The notes: a model not told the origin generated them from the sequence alone. DNA of 64,000 nt from Epiperipatus broadwayi (GCA_028023455.1 JAQFVV010000454.1:372001-436000); one strand, 5' to 3'. Shown: positions 23,487 through 34,409, counted from the stretch's first letter. Program-made: numbers and translations.

Positions 23487-25162
23487 TGTGCCAAGGCCAA
23501 TTTGGCACATGTATATAAAATAATTTTGTCTAAAAAAATTATTAAAATAAAAAAAAAATCTTTCAAAAAAGAGCTTGAAATAAAAGATTAAAAGTGGGAA
23601 GGGGTTTTTCTTAAAGTCAAACTAAAAGTGTTATAAAAGAAAGTAAAGTTTTTCTAAATTAGTATTCGTAAAAATAAGTAATTTAAAATTTAAAAAAAAA
23701 TATAAATCTCTTTTCATTCAAGCTTATTATAATAAATTATATATGTGCATGCGAGTGTAAATAAATGTATGCATGTTAGAATAATATTTAAAAAAAATAT
23801 ATGTAAATGAAAGTTAAAAAAGAAATTATATTTGGAAAACACAGCGATGGCTATTAAATTAAATAAAGATTTTAAAAAAACCACACCAGCGGTGGGCTAC
23901 TAATTAAAGATATAAAAAACAATACGTTTATGAAAGCTACTACTAATTAAACAATCGTCAAAAACACATTGTCATAGGATTAATTACCAATGGAATTTGA
24001 CAACAGATATTTGCCAGAGAATATTACACCAACAACATGTCACAGGTATAAATAGACTTTTTTTATCGGACAATTAATTGAGAGAGTTTTTTTAGTCTAG
24101 TTTGCAGTGACAGTCTTGTTTCATTTGAGATAACAGTGCATTTCTATTATATATCCAGAAACAAAAATGCATTGTTGAGCAGCTTTTGGAAATATACGCT
24201 CGTGCTTCAGCCTTTTTAGTCCAACAAGATCATCAAAACCTGCCTGTGAAATAATGTCTGCATAACAACTCAGAAATCCTCCATCAAACATTCAACTGTC
24301 TTCAAGAATAAAACCAATGGATTCGCATAAAATCTCTTCAAGAAACGTCCAAATCTAACCGGTTAGATATAATCCATCAGAAGCAGCAGAAGCAGCCAAC
24401 AACAAGCAATATCCACATTCCAAAAATCCTAGGTAAACATTTATTTATTATCATTTATACATAGTAGCCACCGCTGTAATTCGTCAATCCTACCGAGTAA
24501 AGTAATTTGAACTCTTAAGCATGCATAAAATGAACTATTGATGTGCGTGTGTGTGAATGTGAGATAATTTAACGATGTCACATATTATTTATGCTTTTCA
24601 CCAGATATATGTTATAATGTGTTACTTTAAAAAATGTGCATGTGTTAAATTAGATTTATAAAGATGTTTAAATTTAGTCAATTAATGTTGGATAATAAAT
24701 TATCTTTAAAATTAATTAATGTTAATTAAAATAAAATGTCTTCAAACTTAAATTATATTTGTCGGTCAATTCTTTTTACCAACCCTTTTATTAATTCTTT
24801 CCACCACTAATTTTCTATAAGTTTGTTATTGAATTAAAATTAGACTGAGCTAGTTTTAGGGAATGTTTCGAGCGCTGGATTATGAGCCTACTGCCCGAAT
24901 GCATTAGTCATCAGACTAGCTGGCACCCCAGGGTTTACCCAAAACAAATAAAGTATTTGGATAGTAGGGGTTTGAATCTAGCAGCCGAGGTGGGCCATTG
25001 TTGATAGTTAAAGCTATCAATAAGATCTCCCATTTTGCTCGAACATGCCGGTTCGTTCACGTAACATTTATAAGATTATAAATGTATTATGAAGGAGTTT
25101 GAAACCGGCCAAAACTTATATATACGTATAAGTAAGTGGTTTCAGCGGTTTGACCCGGTACA
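23487..25162 (+). repeat. 5' LTR
   Basis: Length is 1676 bp. It differs from the 3' LTR at a few percent of sites over the first 600 bases, nearly all of them transitions. It contains a tRNA-like stretch (about 24868-24990, with GGGGTTTGAATC) whose meaning is unclear. Confidence 0.9.
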
Positions 25163-25190
25163 TAAATGGCTTTCCCAACGTTTGGGGCTG
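25163..25190 (+). promoter_or_regulatory. Primer-binding-site candidate
   Basis: TGGCTTTCCCAACGTTTGGG starts at 25167, four bases after the LTR end. It begins with the TGG that pairs with tRNA CCA ends. The tRNA was not identified. Confidence 0.5.
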
Positions 25191-25609
25191 GACCTAAGAA
25201 ACAATAGTAAATAAATGCTTTGTTTCTTGTTTAAAAAAATTTTTCTATACAAAAGCTAAATTACGTATGTTAAAGCGTTTTAATTTTTTTTTTTTTAAAA
25301 AAAAAAAGAATTGACCGAAAACTTTGTTTTCTTTAAATGAAAAGAGATTTGTGCTATTTACATTATCTAAAATAAATCATTATGTTAAATCAGAGACAGT
25401 TGGATGTTTGGGCGGAGTTAAAGCATTAAGATCGGGTGGAGAAAAATGGACAAAGGAGGGGTGGAGTCAGCATGTATTTCCAGTTTAGTAAGAAATAAAT
25501 AAAATAATAATTAGTAAACTTATTAAAGTGAATAAAATACGGTATTAAAAATAATGATAAAAAGTGTTTAAAATTATAGATTATAAAAAAATAAAAAAAT
25601 AAAGCCAAA

Positions 25610-26356
25610 ATGGAGACTCAAGGTAAAAATATAGAAAATAGCCCCAACAAGGAAAAAAGAGAAATCATAGCTTTACTAACCAGCATGTTTGAAAAACAAA
25701 AAGAAACAGCCAAAGAATATAAAAAAATAGCCGAAGAGCTTAAAAACCAAAATAATGAAATGAAGAGTAAATTGGAAGGGCAAGCTGAAATGCTTGAAAA
25801 GTTAAAGGACCAGATCGAAATGGGCCAGAATAAGATAAAAGAAGAAATGAAGGAAATAAGATGTGAAATTACAGGAAAGGTAGAGAAGAACCAAGAAATT
25901 ATAAAGGTAGATTTAGTTAAAGAAAGTCAGGAAGATGAAAAGGAAGTTGAGGTGATAAAAGACATAGAAATTAAATTAGAATCAAATAGCATTGCGACAT
26001 ATAAAGTAGAAACAAATGTAGACCAAGAAATAGAAGAGAGATATAAGTTCAAGGTAGAAGATAGCGTAAAAGAGTTTTTACAAAGAATTAAAAATAAAAG
26101 ATTTAAAGTAAACATTCGTGTTCATAGATTTAAAAACAGATTTAAAAAAAGAAAGCGTAGAGAAAAATATTCCCAGATTGAAGTAATTCGAAGTTTGTCT
26201 AAATATCAAGGTTTTCTGATTTACAATGTTGAAAATAAAATGGAAAGAGAAAGAGATAAAGTAATAAATTATAAAAGCAGGATAGATAAGAGAGGAAAGG
26301 TAGTTTATATTATAGAGTTAGTATGTAGAAAGAAAGAACCACCTGACAAAAATTAA
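25610..26356 (+). CDS. Coiled-coil protein of the LTR element (Gag-like position)
   Basis: An intact frame of 248 residues starts METQGKNIENSPNKEKREI, about 450 bp behind the left LTR, the usual place for Gag. Residues about 15-115 are a Lys/Glu-rich amphipathic coiled coil (LLTSMFEKQKETAKEYKKIAEE). Residues about 165-190 are very basic (KRFKVNIRVHRFKNRFKKRKRREK) and could bind RNA. The last 60 residues have the alternating hydrophobic pattern of a small folded domain (QGFLIYNVENK, GKVVYIIELVCRKK). There is no zinc knuckle. I know no named family for it. The open frame in such AT-rich DNA suggests recent constraint or a young insertion. A like coiled coil occurs at 49.6-50.3 kb. Confidence 0.7.
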   Translation: METQGKNIENSPNKEKREIIALLTSMFEKQKETAKEYKKIAEELKNQNNEMKSKLEGQAEMLEKLKDQIEMGQNKIKEEMKEIRCEITGKVEKNQEIIKVDLVKESQEDEKEVEVIKDIEIKLESNSIATYKVETNVDQEIEERYKFKVEDSVKEFLQRIKNKRFKVNIRVHRFKNRFKKRKRREKYSQIEVIRSLSKYQGFLIYNVENKMERERDKVINYKSRIDKRGKVVYIIELVCRKKEPPDKN

Positions 26357-28427
26357 AAATATGTAATCTGACGGATTCGCCAGCTTGACCTAGTTATTAA
26401 CGACCATGGACTTGGAATAATGGAAAATGTTTAACAAAGTTTAATGAAATAAAAATAACCTATAGTTTTTTTTTTAAACAAAATGTAAAAACGAGTATCA
26501 AAGTTAGTTTGAATAATGAAAAATGATTAAAGTTAGTCTTAGTAAAATAAAATAACAATCTTAGAGTTTTTAAAATGTCAAAGCATCTATAAAACAATTT
26601 ATGTCAAAACCCTCGATTATGTCTTATCGATTATATTGATATCCCAGCTCATAAGTCTAGAACATAGCGGAGCGTGACGCAAACAAAATAAATGTGTAAA
26701 TCAAAATAGACAAGCAAAATGAAAATGTTTCTTTTTTTTTAAAAAAAAAAAAAAGGGAGAGTAAAAATAACGCTTTAAAAATAAAAATGAAATAAATAAG
26801 TGTATAATGAAAGTATTAATGAAAATAAAACATTATCAAATAAAATTTAAAAAAAAAGTGTATTAAATTAGGATTGAGGTGTGTGTGAGTATTTGGGCAA
26901 AGAAATTAAAAGTTGGTTTAAATCAGCACAAAATCTATCTGTGTGTTTGAATTGCCTTATACTTTGCTGCCTACTTCTCTTAACATTACATTTATTACCT
27001 AATGATGAAAATAAAAACTAAAAATGCACTCAAGAAAAATAAGAATTTGAAGTGGTCAATACTTGGGGAAAAGCGATCAACGCACATATTAATTAAGAAA
27101 AATGTTCATAAATAAATAAGTAGGTCAAATAGTTAAAATAAAATCGATAAAATCAAGTTAAATAAATAAGCGTAAATATATCTGTAGTAAATAATAATAA
27201 AAAGTGACTCGTGATAAACTAATAGATTTTTTTTTTTTGGAATACACGCACGGTAATAAAAGGAAGTAAATAAATGATTTAAAGTCAAGTCAAATATATA
27301 TATATATATCAGTGTAATAATGAATCGTAGTAAAGTAAGTTGTTTTTGAATATACGCAAGTTAATAAAAGTTGAGTAAATAATGAATCGTAATAAAGTAA
27401 AATAGTTTTTCTGAATACACGCACATAGATAAAAAAGTTGAGTAAGGGTTGAAAATAATATTCAAGATTAGATTAATATAAATAAATATGAAAACTGATG
27501 TCCGTGGTAGTTTAGAATAATATTGTGAGATTAGATTAATACAAATGTTAGAATAATGTTCATATGAATTTAAAAATAATGTTGTAAGATTAGTAATAAA
27601 AATATAAAATCAATCTAAGGTGTATTAAGAGTGTGTAAGTATACATGTGTATATATGCGCACATACACTGGTAATATTCGGTAAATACGATACCTCATGA
27701 TGCGTATCTTAAATGTATTTATCCAGATATCCTTTTAGGTTATTTTCTTGGCACTGCTGCACCTCATGATGCGTGCAAAAAGGGATTTATTTATTATAGA
27801 TTCCCTGTAAGCAAGTCCAGTAATAACTCGATATCTAGAATATTAGTAGGTGTAGAATTATGCTGCATGTATACACATGTGTAGGAATTTATCTAGAGCA
27901 AAAGGGAATGAGGGTAGTATAGAAATAAATTTAGTTAAAGATATGTTTAAAGCTGCTGACTGGATAAGTTTTAGTACCCATAACGGACTTGTCAGGGATC
28001 ATTCCTCTTTCCAAAGCGTAAGTCGAAAATGGACAGTTGAAAATTCCTGCCATTTCGCAGCGACCCTTTCTTTTTCCAAGTCCGATCAAGAGAATCGGCA
28101 AATGAAGTTTCGATTTTATACACATGTAAGTCGGTGTAAGTCAGCGAATCTGCTTCCGCGTCATTTCCAAAAGATCCCTGTGCCACAAAATTAGTTTGTC
28201 CCGGTGGTCGTTATCCATGATTTAGATCATTGTGAGCAATGTATTCGGCATAGATAGAAGGAAAGGATAGTCAAAACAGATTGCCCTTTGTATGTTAAGT
28301 AAAAGATATTAAAAAGCTAACTTAGAAAAATAATAAATTAATAAATCTTTAGAGTCAAGAATTAAAATTGCAAGAGATAAAATGGTCAAAAATGACGCAT
28401 TTTACTCTAAAATGGAGGGGGGTGTAA
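26357..28427. other. Internal region of the LTR element, no pol found
   Basis: It is AT-rich and full of stops. The only open stretch, 27877-28194 (105 codons, plus strand, moderate GC), has no motif I recognise. The frame on the other strand is also partly open. The box CACCTCATGATGCGTG-like occurs twice near 27690 and 27760. Confidence 0.5.
28409..28427 (+). promoter_or_regulatory. Polypurine tract
   Basis: AAAATGGAGGGGGG directly before TGTAA and the TGTGCC start of the 3' LTR. This is the expected primer for plus-strand synthesis. The LTR might start at the TG at 28423 rather than 28428. Confidence 0.75.
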
Positions 28428-30109
28428 TGTGCCAAGGCCAATTTGGCACATGTATATAAAATAATTTTGTCTAAAAAAATTATTAAAATAAAAAAAAAAA
28501 TCTTTCGAAAAAGAGTTTGAAATAAAAGATTAAAAGTGGGAAGGGGTTTTTCTTAAAGTCAAACTAAAAGTGTTATAAAAGAAAGTAAAGTTTTTCTAAA
28601 TTAGTATTCATAAAAATAAGTAATTTAAAATTTAAAAAATAATATAAATCTCTTTTCATTCAAGCTTATTATAATAAATTATATATGCGCGTGCGAGTGT
28701 AAATAAATGTATGCGTGTTAGAATAATATTAAAAAATATATATGTAAATGAAAGTTAAAAAAGAAATTATATTTGGAAAGCACAGCAATGGCTATTAAGT
28801 TAAATAAAGATTTTAAAAAAATTCACACCAGCGGTGGGCTACTAATTAAAGATATAAAAAACAATACATTTATGAAAGCTACTACTAATTAAACAATCGT
28901 CAAAAACACGTTGTCATAGGATTAATTACCAATGGAATTCGACAACAGATATTTGCCGGAGGATATTACACGGACAACACATCGCAGGTATAAATAGACT
29001 TTTTTTTTATCAGACAATTAATTGAGAGAGTTTTTTCAGTCTAGTTTGCAGTGACAGTCTTGTTTCAGTTCAGATAACAGTGCAGTTTCTATTATGTATT
29101 CAGAAACAAAAATGCATTGTTGAGCAGCTTTTGGAAATATACGCTCGTGCTTCAGCCTTTTTAGTCCAACAAGATCATCAAAACCTGCCTGTGAAATAAT
29201 GTCTGCATAACAACTCAGAAATCCTCCGTCAAACGTTCAACTGTCTTCAAGAATAAAACCAATGGATTCGCATAAAATCTCTTCAAGAAATGTCCAAATC
29301 TAACTGGTTAGATATAATCCATCAGAAGCAGCAGAAGCAGCCAACAACAAGCAATATCCATGTTCCAAAAATCCTAGGTAAACATTTATTTATTATCATT
29401 TATACATAGTAGCCACCGCTGTAATTCGTCAATCCTACCGAGTAAAGTAATTTGAACTCTTAAGCATGCATAAAATGAACTATTGATGTGCGTGTGTGGG
29501 AATGTGAGATAATTTAATGATGTCACATATTATTTATGCTTTTCACCAGATATATGTTATAATGTGTTACTTTAAAAAAATGTGCGTGTGTTAAATTAGA
29601 TTTATAAAGATGTTTAAATTTAGTCAATTAATGTTGGGTAATAAATTATCTTTAAACTTAATTAATGTTAATTAAAATAAAATGTCTTTAAACTTAAACT
29701 TTATTTGTCAGTCAATTCTTTTTACCAACCCTTTTATTAATTCTTTCCACCACTAATTTTCTATAAGTTTGTTATTGAATTAAAATTAGACTGAGCTAGT
29801 AATAGGCAATGTTTTGAGCACTGGATTATGAGCCTACTGCCCGAATGTGTTAGTCATCAGACTAGCTGGCGCCCCAGGGTTTACCCCAAAACAAATAAAG
29901 TATTTGGATAGTAGGGGTTTGAATCTAGCAGCCAAGATGGGCCATTGTTGATAGTTAAAGCTATCAATAAGATCTCCCATTTTGCTCGAACGTGCCGGTT
30001 CGTTCACGTAACATTTATAAGATTATAAATGTATTACGAAGGAGTTTGAAACCGGCCAAAACTTATATATATGTATAAGTAAGTGCTTTCAGCGGTTCGA
30101 CCCGGTACA
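28428..30109 (+). repeat. 3' LTR
   Basis: Length is 1682 bp, colinear with the 5' LTR over its full length. It ends CCCGGTACA before an AT run. Confidence 0.9.
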
Positions 30110-30273
30110 ATATATATATATATGATAAACAAAAACAAGTTAAAAATTTTTTAACCTGCCTATAGCTTGCATTTTATGATCACAGATGGAGCTCTACCAA
30201 TAGCTCACTCAAGCTTGTTTACAAAAAATGCTGAGAGAGAATCGAAAATCGAATATCTCTTTCAAATTGTCTC

Positions 30274-30323
30274 CAACCTTTAAACCATGGTTTCAAGCTA
30301 ATTGGATTTCATTAGTAAAGGGT
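30274..30323 (-). ncRNA. Hammerhead ribozyme relic (HHR-C second unit)
   Basis: Minus strand: CTAATGA (30315-30309) in place of CTGATGA, weak stem II, GAAA (30294-30291), stem III ACC/GGT with loop AT, cleavage base T at 30283, stem I CCTTTA with TAAAGG (6 perfect pairs). The G-to-A change in the invariant core should stop cleavage. Confidence 0.7.
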
Positions 30324-30510
30324 AGGAGAACTAGAAACTAGATCTATATATATTAATAATAAAAAGTCAGATGTCACATGACTTATATATAGCTTGCATT
30401 TAACAATATGTAAACTTAAGAGCATTCTATAACTCTAAACAAGCTTTTTTTATTATGATAAATGCTACTACCAGAGAAGACATTCAAATCATCTTTATCT
30501 TAGATTGTCC

Positions 30511-30556
30511 CCATCCCCAGACCAGTTTCGACCTATGGGTCTCTTCAGTGAGGAGC
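30511..30556 (-). ncRNA. Hammerhead ribozyme, type I (HHR-C, intact core)
   Basis: Minus strand: CTGAAGA (30548-30542), stem II GACC/GGTC with a CATA tetraloop (4 perfect pairs), GAAA (30529-30526), stem III AC/GT with loop TG, cleavage C at 30520, stem I TCCTCA with TGGGGA (6 bp, one G-T). Every invariant base is present. One of the best two candidates in the window. Confidence 0.88.
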
Positions 30557-30625
30557 ATTTATCATAATTAAAAAAAGCTTGTTTAGAGTTATAGCATGCT
30601 CTTAAGTTTATATATATTATTTAGC

Positions 30626-31140
30626 TGGCATATTCATCAAAGTAAATGAATTTAATTTATATCTCCAAGGAAAAATTATAACTCTTATTGAATGCAAAAA
30701 AATAATTAGTCTATTTATGGATAAATTAAATCTGTTCAGACAAAATATGATAAGGAATAGGATCACTTTCCTATGTTGTTGTCAATCAAAGATGATCTTC
30801 CAGTTAATGATTTGGAAACATATAATAGTCATCTTCATATACTCAAACTTGATTTGGAAACCTGTTTTCTAGATATCAACCTAGAAATGGATGTATGAAT
30901 GGTGTCCTCATTTAATGTCAATATAATTCAAGTTGAAATTAGGTTGCAAAAAGAGTTATCACAGCTAAAATATGATACTGAGAGTAAAATAAATTTCAAT
31001 GAAGAAGAAGTGAATAAACTTTTGACAAAGAAAAGAAACTACTTGGGTGTTGAAGAAAGGGGAGACCTTTGATTATTTTTGAAAAAACTAAAATCAAACA
31101 TAAACTATTTAATTAACCAATGTCAAGCATAAGACTCACA
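30626..31140 (+). pseudogene. hAT transposase, C-terminal part, dead
   Basis: This continues the hAT remnant from 22362-23486 after the nested insertions. Recognisable pieces are KIISLFMDKLNLFRQNM (as in the KLELW region), NDLETYNSHLHILKLDLE (the HL.LLK..F stretch), SSFNVNIIQVEIRLQKELSQL (NPF.V......LQEEL..L) and the family's usual ending NINYLINQCQA.DSH. The catalytic and dimerisation motifs between about 31070 and 31090 are missing, so there is an internal deletion besides several stops. Known families with this order are the ZBED5/SCAND3/FAM200-type hAT derivatives. Confidence 0.75.
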
Positions 31141-31164
31141 TTAAAAGTAATTTCTTTTATTTAT

Positions 31165-31306
31165 TTTTCATAATATGTATATATAATACAATACAACACT
31201 ATAAAACAATGTAATACTAGACAAAAATCCAAAATTTTACCAAAATCCTTAGACGACCATATCTACTAAACAAATAGACCTTCTCAAGTGAAAATCAAAC
31301 TAAAGA

Positions 31307-31343
<37 letters not shown>

Positions 31344-31820
31344 AATCAAACAAACCTTCCCATAATTCATTTCAAAAAACAACTTCCTTTTATTTATAAT
31401 TTGGTTTATAAGAATAGTCATTTGTTAGGAGGAATAAAGAATGCATAAAAGAAAAGTTCTGATTTGAATTCTTTACTGGATGGTTCAAAACAGTCGTAAT
31501 GAAAAAATTAAAATTCATATAAGTAGAGTTAAACATAGATATCACAACTCAGCTTTATATATTCATGAATTGAATACAGGTATTAAAATTTTTTTTGATA
31601 ATGCAATTGTTATTTTTTATGAAAAGAATGAATTAAAGAGAAGAGTAAAGAAAACTTTTATGATAAAACTTCTTGAATCTGAAGCTACCAATCTTATGAA
31701 GACATCTTTTGATATAAAGGGAAGTTGGTTTTTGAAATGAATTATGGGAAGGTTTGTTTGGTTTGTATTTATATGTTGTTTTTTTAGTTTGATTTTCATT
31801 TGAGAAGGTATATTTGTTTA
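31165..31820 (+). mobile_element. PLE-2: Penelope-like fragment with inverted arm
   Basis: The left arm (31165-31393) is the inverted copy of the right end. The right end is 31714-31820 plus 32735-32835, split by the HHR-A dimer. Shared blocks include ATTTTGGTAAAATTTTGG, AACAAACCTTCCCATAATTC (inverted at 31737) and GAAAATCAAACTAAA. The arms enclose a coding piece (31480-31739). It is the same plan as PLE-1: an inverted copy of the 3' end placed in front of a 5'-truncated coding part. Confidence 0.72.
31480..31739 (+). pseudogene. GIY-YIG endonuclease C-terminal part (PLE-2)
   Basis: About 85 residues fit the second half of the Penelope-type GIY-YIG domain: HISRVKHRYHNSALYIHELNTG (R..H region and the HE..TG box), then IKIFFDNAIVIFYEKNELKRRVKKTF, in which the Glu of YEKN matches the catalytic Glu, and a final SW. 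The first half of the domain and all of the RT are missing, with stops just upstream of 31471. It overlaps the right inverted arm. Confidence 0.7.
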
Positions 31821-31977
31821 ACCATTAAGCATCACATGATCACTATCTTATACTAGCACATAATTGTTTATAAACAAAGCAAAACTCTCCATACAGTATT
31901 GCCACCCTGTGCCAACCAGAGTAATCAATGAATGCCAGAAGGCTTGTGCATAAAATCCCTATCTAATGCCTACTCAG

Positions 31978-32034
31978 CCAATATCCCCAGACTAGTTTCT
32001 GGCTTGTGGCCATCATCAGTGAGGAGCATTAGAT
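31978..32034 (-). ncRNA. Hammerhead ribozyme, type I (HHR-A, best copy)
   Basis: Minus strand: CTGATGA (32019-32013), stem II TGGC/GCCA with loop CACAA (4 perfect pairs), GAAA (31999-31996), stem III palindrome ACTAGT, cleavage C at 31990, stem I TCCTCA with TGGGGA plus an outer helix. All invariant core bases are kept. Confidence 0.9.
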
Positions 32035-32560
32035 CTGAGAGCACTGCACCTAGATCTTAGGATCTAATGCAACCCTCCAGCACCCAACTTTTATCTCTAC
32101 TTAACTACAAAACTATGAGAATGAAATTGAAAACACAAAAATATTTTCAATCTAAGTTCAATAGCTATATAGTCATATGGGTCTGAACTCAGTTCAGCAC
32201 CCATACATTTTGGTGTATTTGGCTCTTCAACAACCATAGCCACCATTATCCTATTAGGCAGGACTGGTGTTAAACCATTAAGCATCACATGATCACTATC
32301 TTATACTAGCACATAATTGTTTATAAGCAAAGCAAAACTCTTCATACAGTATTGCCACCCTGTGCCAACCAGAGTAATCAATGAATGCCAGAAGGCTTGT
32401 GCATAAAATCCCTATCTAATGCCTACTCATCTAATATCCCCAGACTAGTTTTTGGCTTGTGTTTTTAATTTCATTCTCATAGTTTTGTAATTAAGTAGAG
32501 ATAAAAGGTGGGTGCTGGAGGGTTGCATTAGATCCTAAGATCTAGGTGCAGTGCTCTCAG

Positions 32561-32619
32561 ATCCAAAGCTCCTCACTGATGAGGGCCACAAGCCAGAAAC
32601 TAATCTGGGGATATTGGAT
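32561..32619 (+). ncRNA. Hammerhead ribozyme (HHR-A), one change in stem III
   Basis: CTGATGA 32576-32582, GAAA 32596-32599, inner stem I 6 bp and outer stem I ATCCAA/TTGGAT. Stem III reads ACTAAT, so one pair is lost, and stem II has a G-A at its base. Probably weak. Confidence 0.75.
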
Positions 32620-32734
32620 GAGTAGGCATTAGATAGGGATTTTATGCACAAGCCTTCTGGCATTCATTGATTAATCTGGTTGGCACAGGGTGGCAATACT
32701 GTATGGAGAGTTTTGCTTTGTGTATATTTGTTTA

Positions 32735-32835
32735 GTAAATAAACCATGGTCATGTAATGATTTTGGTAAAATTTTGGATTTTTATCTAATATTGTATTGT
32801 TTTATGGTTTTGTATTTTATTTATTACTAGTATAG
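32735..32835 (+). repeat. Rest of the PLE-2 right arm
   Basis: After the HHR-A insertion the inverted match to 31165-31255 resumes (GATTTTGGTAAAATTTTGGA, TATTGTATTGTTTTATGG). Confidence 0.75.
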
Positions 32836-34409
32836 TGATAGGCAGTTTTGAATTATATATATATATATAATGTGCCCTTTATATGATAGGCAGTTTTGAA
32901 TTATATATATATATATAATGTGCCCTTTTTATTGGTACCCCCTGTCATAAAAACAAATTGGGAATAAACTTTAGTATGCATAATTTTAAATTTTATAAAA
33001 TAAAATATTCACTTATTAAATTATGAAAAATAGGTTATTTTAGTTACCCTAGGATTTGAACTTGGACTTAATTAATTTATAATAGTATAAAAGCTAAATC
33101 TTGTTAAAATATTCATTTTCAAAGGTATATAAAATAATAAACTATAAGTTAATAATATTTCATAATAAATAATCATTTGATAATACTTAAAACGATAAAG
33201 GAGTTCAAACCTAATTTGATAAAGGGAAATATATGTTATATAGGTGAATTATTATGTCTGTGTGCATTTGGGATTATTTATCGATAACTGTTTCTGATGA
33301 AATCTTAAGTTACTTTCTAAAATAAATGATTAACATTCATTTTTGGAATTTTGTGATTAAAAGTTCATAGGATTAATCTTGAATTTAATCCGTAAGAAAT
33401 AAATATGATTTAAATTATGTTAATAAATTCATTAATGGTATTGTTTTTTTATTACTAGCAAATATTTTTAAAAAAGATATTTGTTTTAAAAAATAATTTA
33501 GTTACAAGCAAGTCATTAAATATTCAGAATCAAAGAAGTGGGAAAATTAACCAATGAGAATGCACAGTTTAAAATACATGAGTAGACCATATTAGTTGAA
33601 AAAAAAAATTTTTTTTGAAGGAAAGAAAAAAAATAAGAGATCAGAAATATAAACCAAGTAACTGAGTTTTGTTTTGTTGAAAAAAAGTTTGCTGGAAGTT
33701 TTTTAAACCTGATTATTATTATTATTTTTTTAAAAAAAAACAACAAATAATTAAGGATGATCAATTTAAGGACTTCAAATTTTATATTGACAAGTTTTCG
33801 GTAAGATGAATGGCTAAAGCAAAGGAAATCTGTGTTGGCTAAAAATGACAATCAATAAATTTGCTAAGGTATCCTAAAATCATTATATTAGGAAAATATT
33901 AAACTAATGGAAAGAAAAAAGTGTATATTTGTACTAATATTTTATTAAGAAATACCAGAACAGGATGAACAAACTGTACGTAATATATTGATATATAATT
34001 GTAGGAGTAAGCAAGATCAAATATGTAGGCCATTCAAATATAATATTTATGAAAGATTAAAATGGAATACATATATAAATAACAGAAAAAATCTTTTGTG
34101 ACAAAACTAAAGATAAGGTTATCAAAATAATAGAAATTAACTTAAAAATAAACCAGAATGGAATTATTTGCGTATTGAAAAATATGATTAATATTAAAAT
34201 GCAAGTTATGAATGTCTCTCCGAATAAAAATTTTACAAGTAGAAAAGATTTAAACAGATTCCCATCTGTGAATATAACTTTTATGTATAAGGAAAACTTT
34301 AATGATAAGCTATAAACAGTGTTCTATCCGCCCATCTGACTGTGCAAATGTTATATCCACAAGTATGACTGTGTGGTCAGAAAATAAACTATGTTCAATT
34401 CTCATGGTG
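32836..34409. other. AT-rich spacer; 48-bp tandem duplication at 32837-32932
   Basis: GATAGGCAGTTTTGAATTAT plus an AT run and TGTGCCC occurs twice, 48 bases apart. Between 33930 and 34310 the plus strand reads a broken coding-like stretch (IPEQDEQTVRNILIYNCRS and later pieces) that I cannot assign. Confidence 0.4.

Larger units (their letters stand above)
23487..30109 (+). mobile_element. LTR retrotransposon, 6.6 kb, pol-less (non-autonomous)
   Basis: Two direct long terminal repeats of about 1.68 kb (23487-25162 and 28428-30109) enclose 3.26 kb. Both start TGTGCCAAGG and end CCCGGTACA. A primer-binding-type TGG lies 4 bases after the left LTR and a purine tract just before the right LTR. 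The inside has one clear ORF (coiled-coil, 248 aa) and no recognised protease, RT, RNase H or integrase, so it would depend on another element. Both flanks are AT dinucleotide runs, so the target-site duplication cannot be delimited. It lies inside the hAT remnant. Confidence 0.9.
30130..30625 (-). mobile_element. HHR-C element: two tandem hammerhead units plus inverted end
   Basis: On the minus strand two related units follow each other, each with a hammerhead (30511-30556 and 30274-30323), cleavage sites about 237 bp apart. Behind each ribozyme the order is the same: GG(G/A)GACAAT, a CTCT stretch, (A)GCATTT, AAGCTTG, then AAATGCAAGCTATA. The right end (30556-30625) is an inverted copy of 30410-30480 (AAACTTAAGAGCATTC.. 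ATAAATGCT), so the ribozyme sits in a foldback. No ORF. It lies in the gap between the hAT halves, next to the LTR element. Confidence 0.75.
31821..32721. mobile_element. HHR-A element, 901 bp: tandem plus inverted units, 13-bp TSD
   Basis: The element interrupts the right arm of PLE-2 and is flanked by GTATATTTGTTTA at 31808-31820 and again at 32722-32734 (13 bp, exact). Inside are one full unit on the minus strand (453 bp, 31821-32273), a second partial minus unit (32274-32461) that stops within the ribozyme, and then an inverted plus-strand part (32462-32721). The repeat period is seen from ACCATTAAGCATCACATGAT at 31821 and 32274. It carries two hammerheads and a truncated third. No ORF of note. 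Confidence 0.9.

Noticed and set aside
24840-24915. CTGATGA and GAAAC in the LTR (minus strand; again at about 29816-29865)
   Set aside because: The two boxes are about 60 bases apart with no complementary stem II, and the second LTR copy has lost GAAAC. Not a hammerhead.
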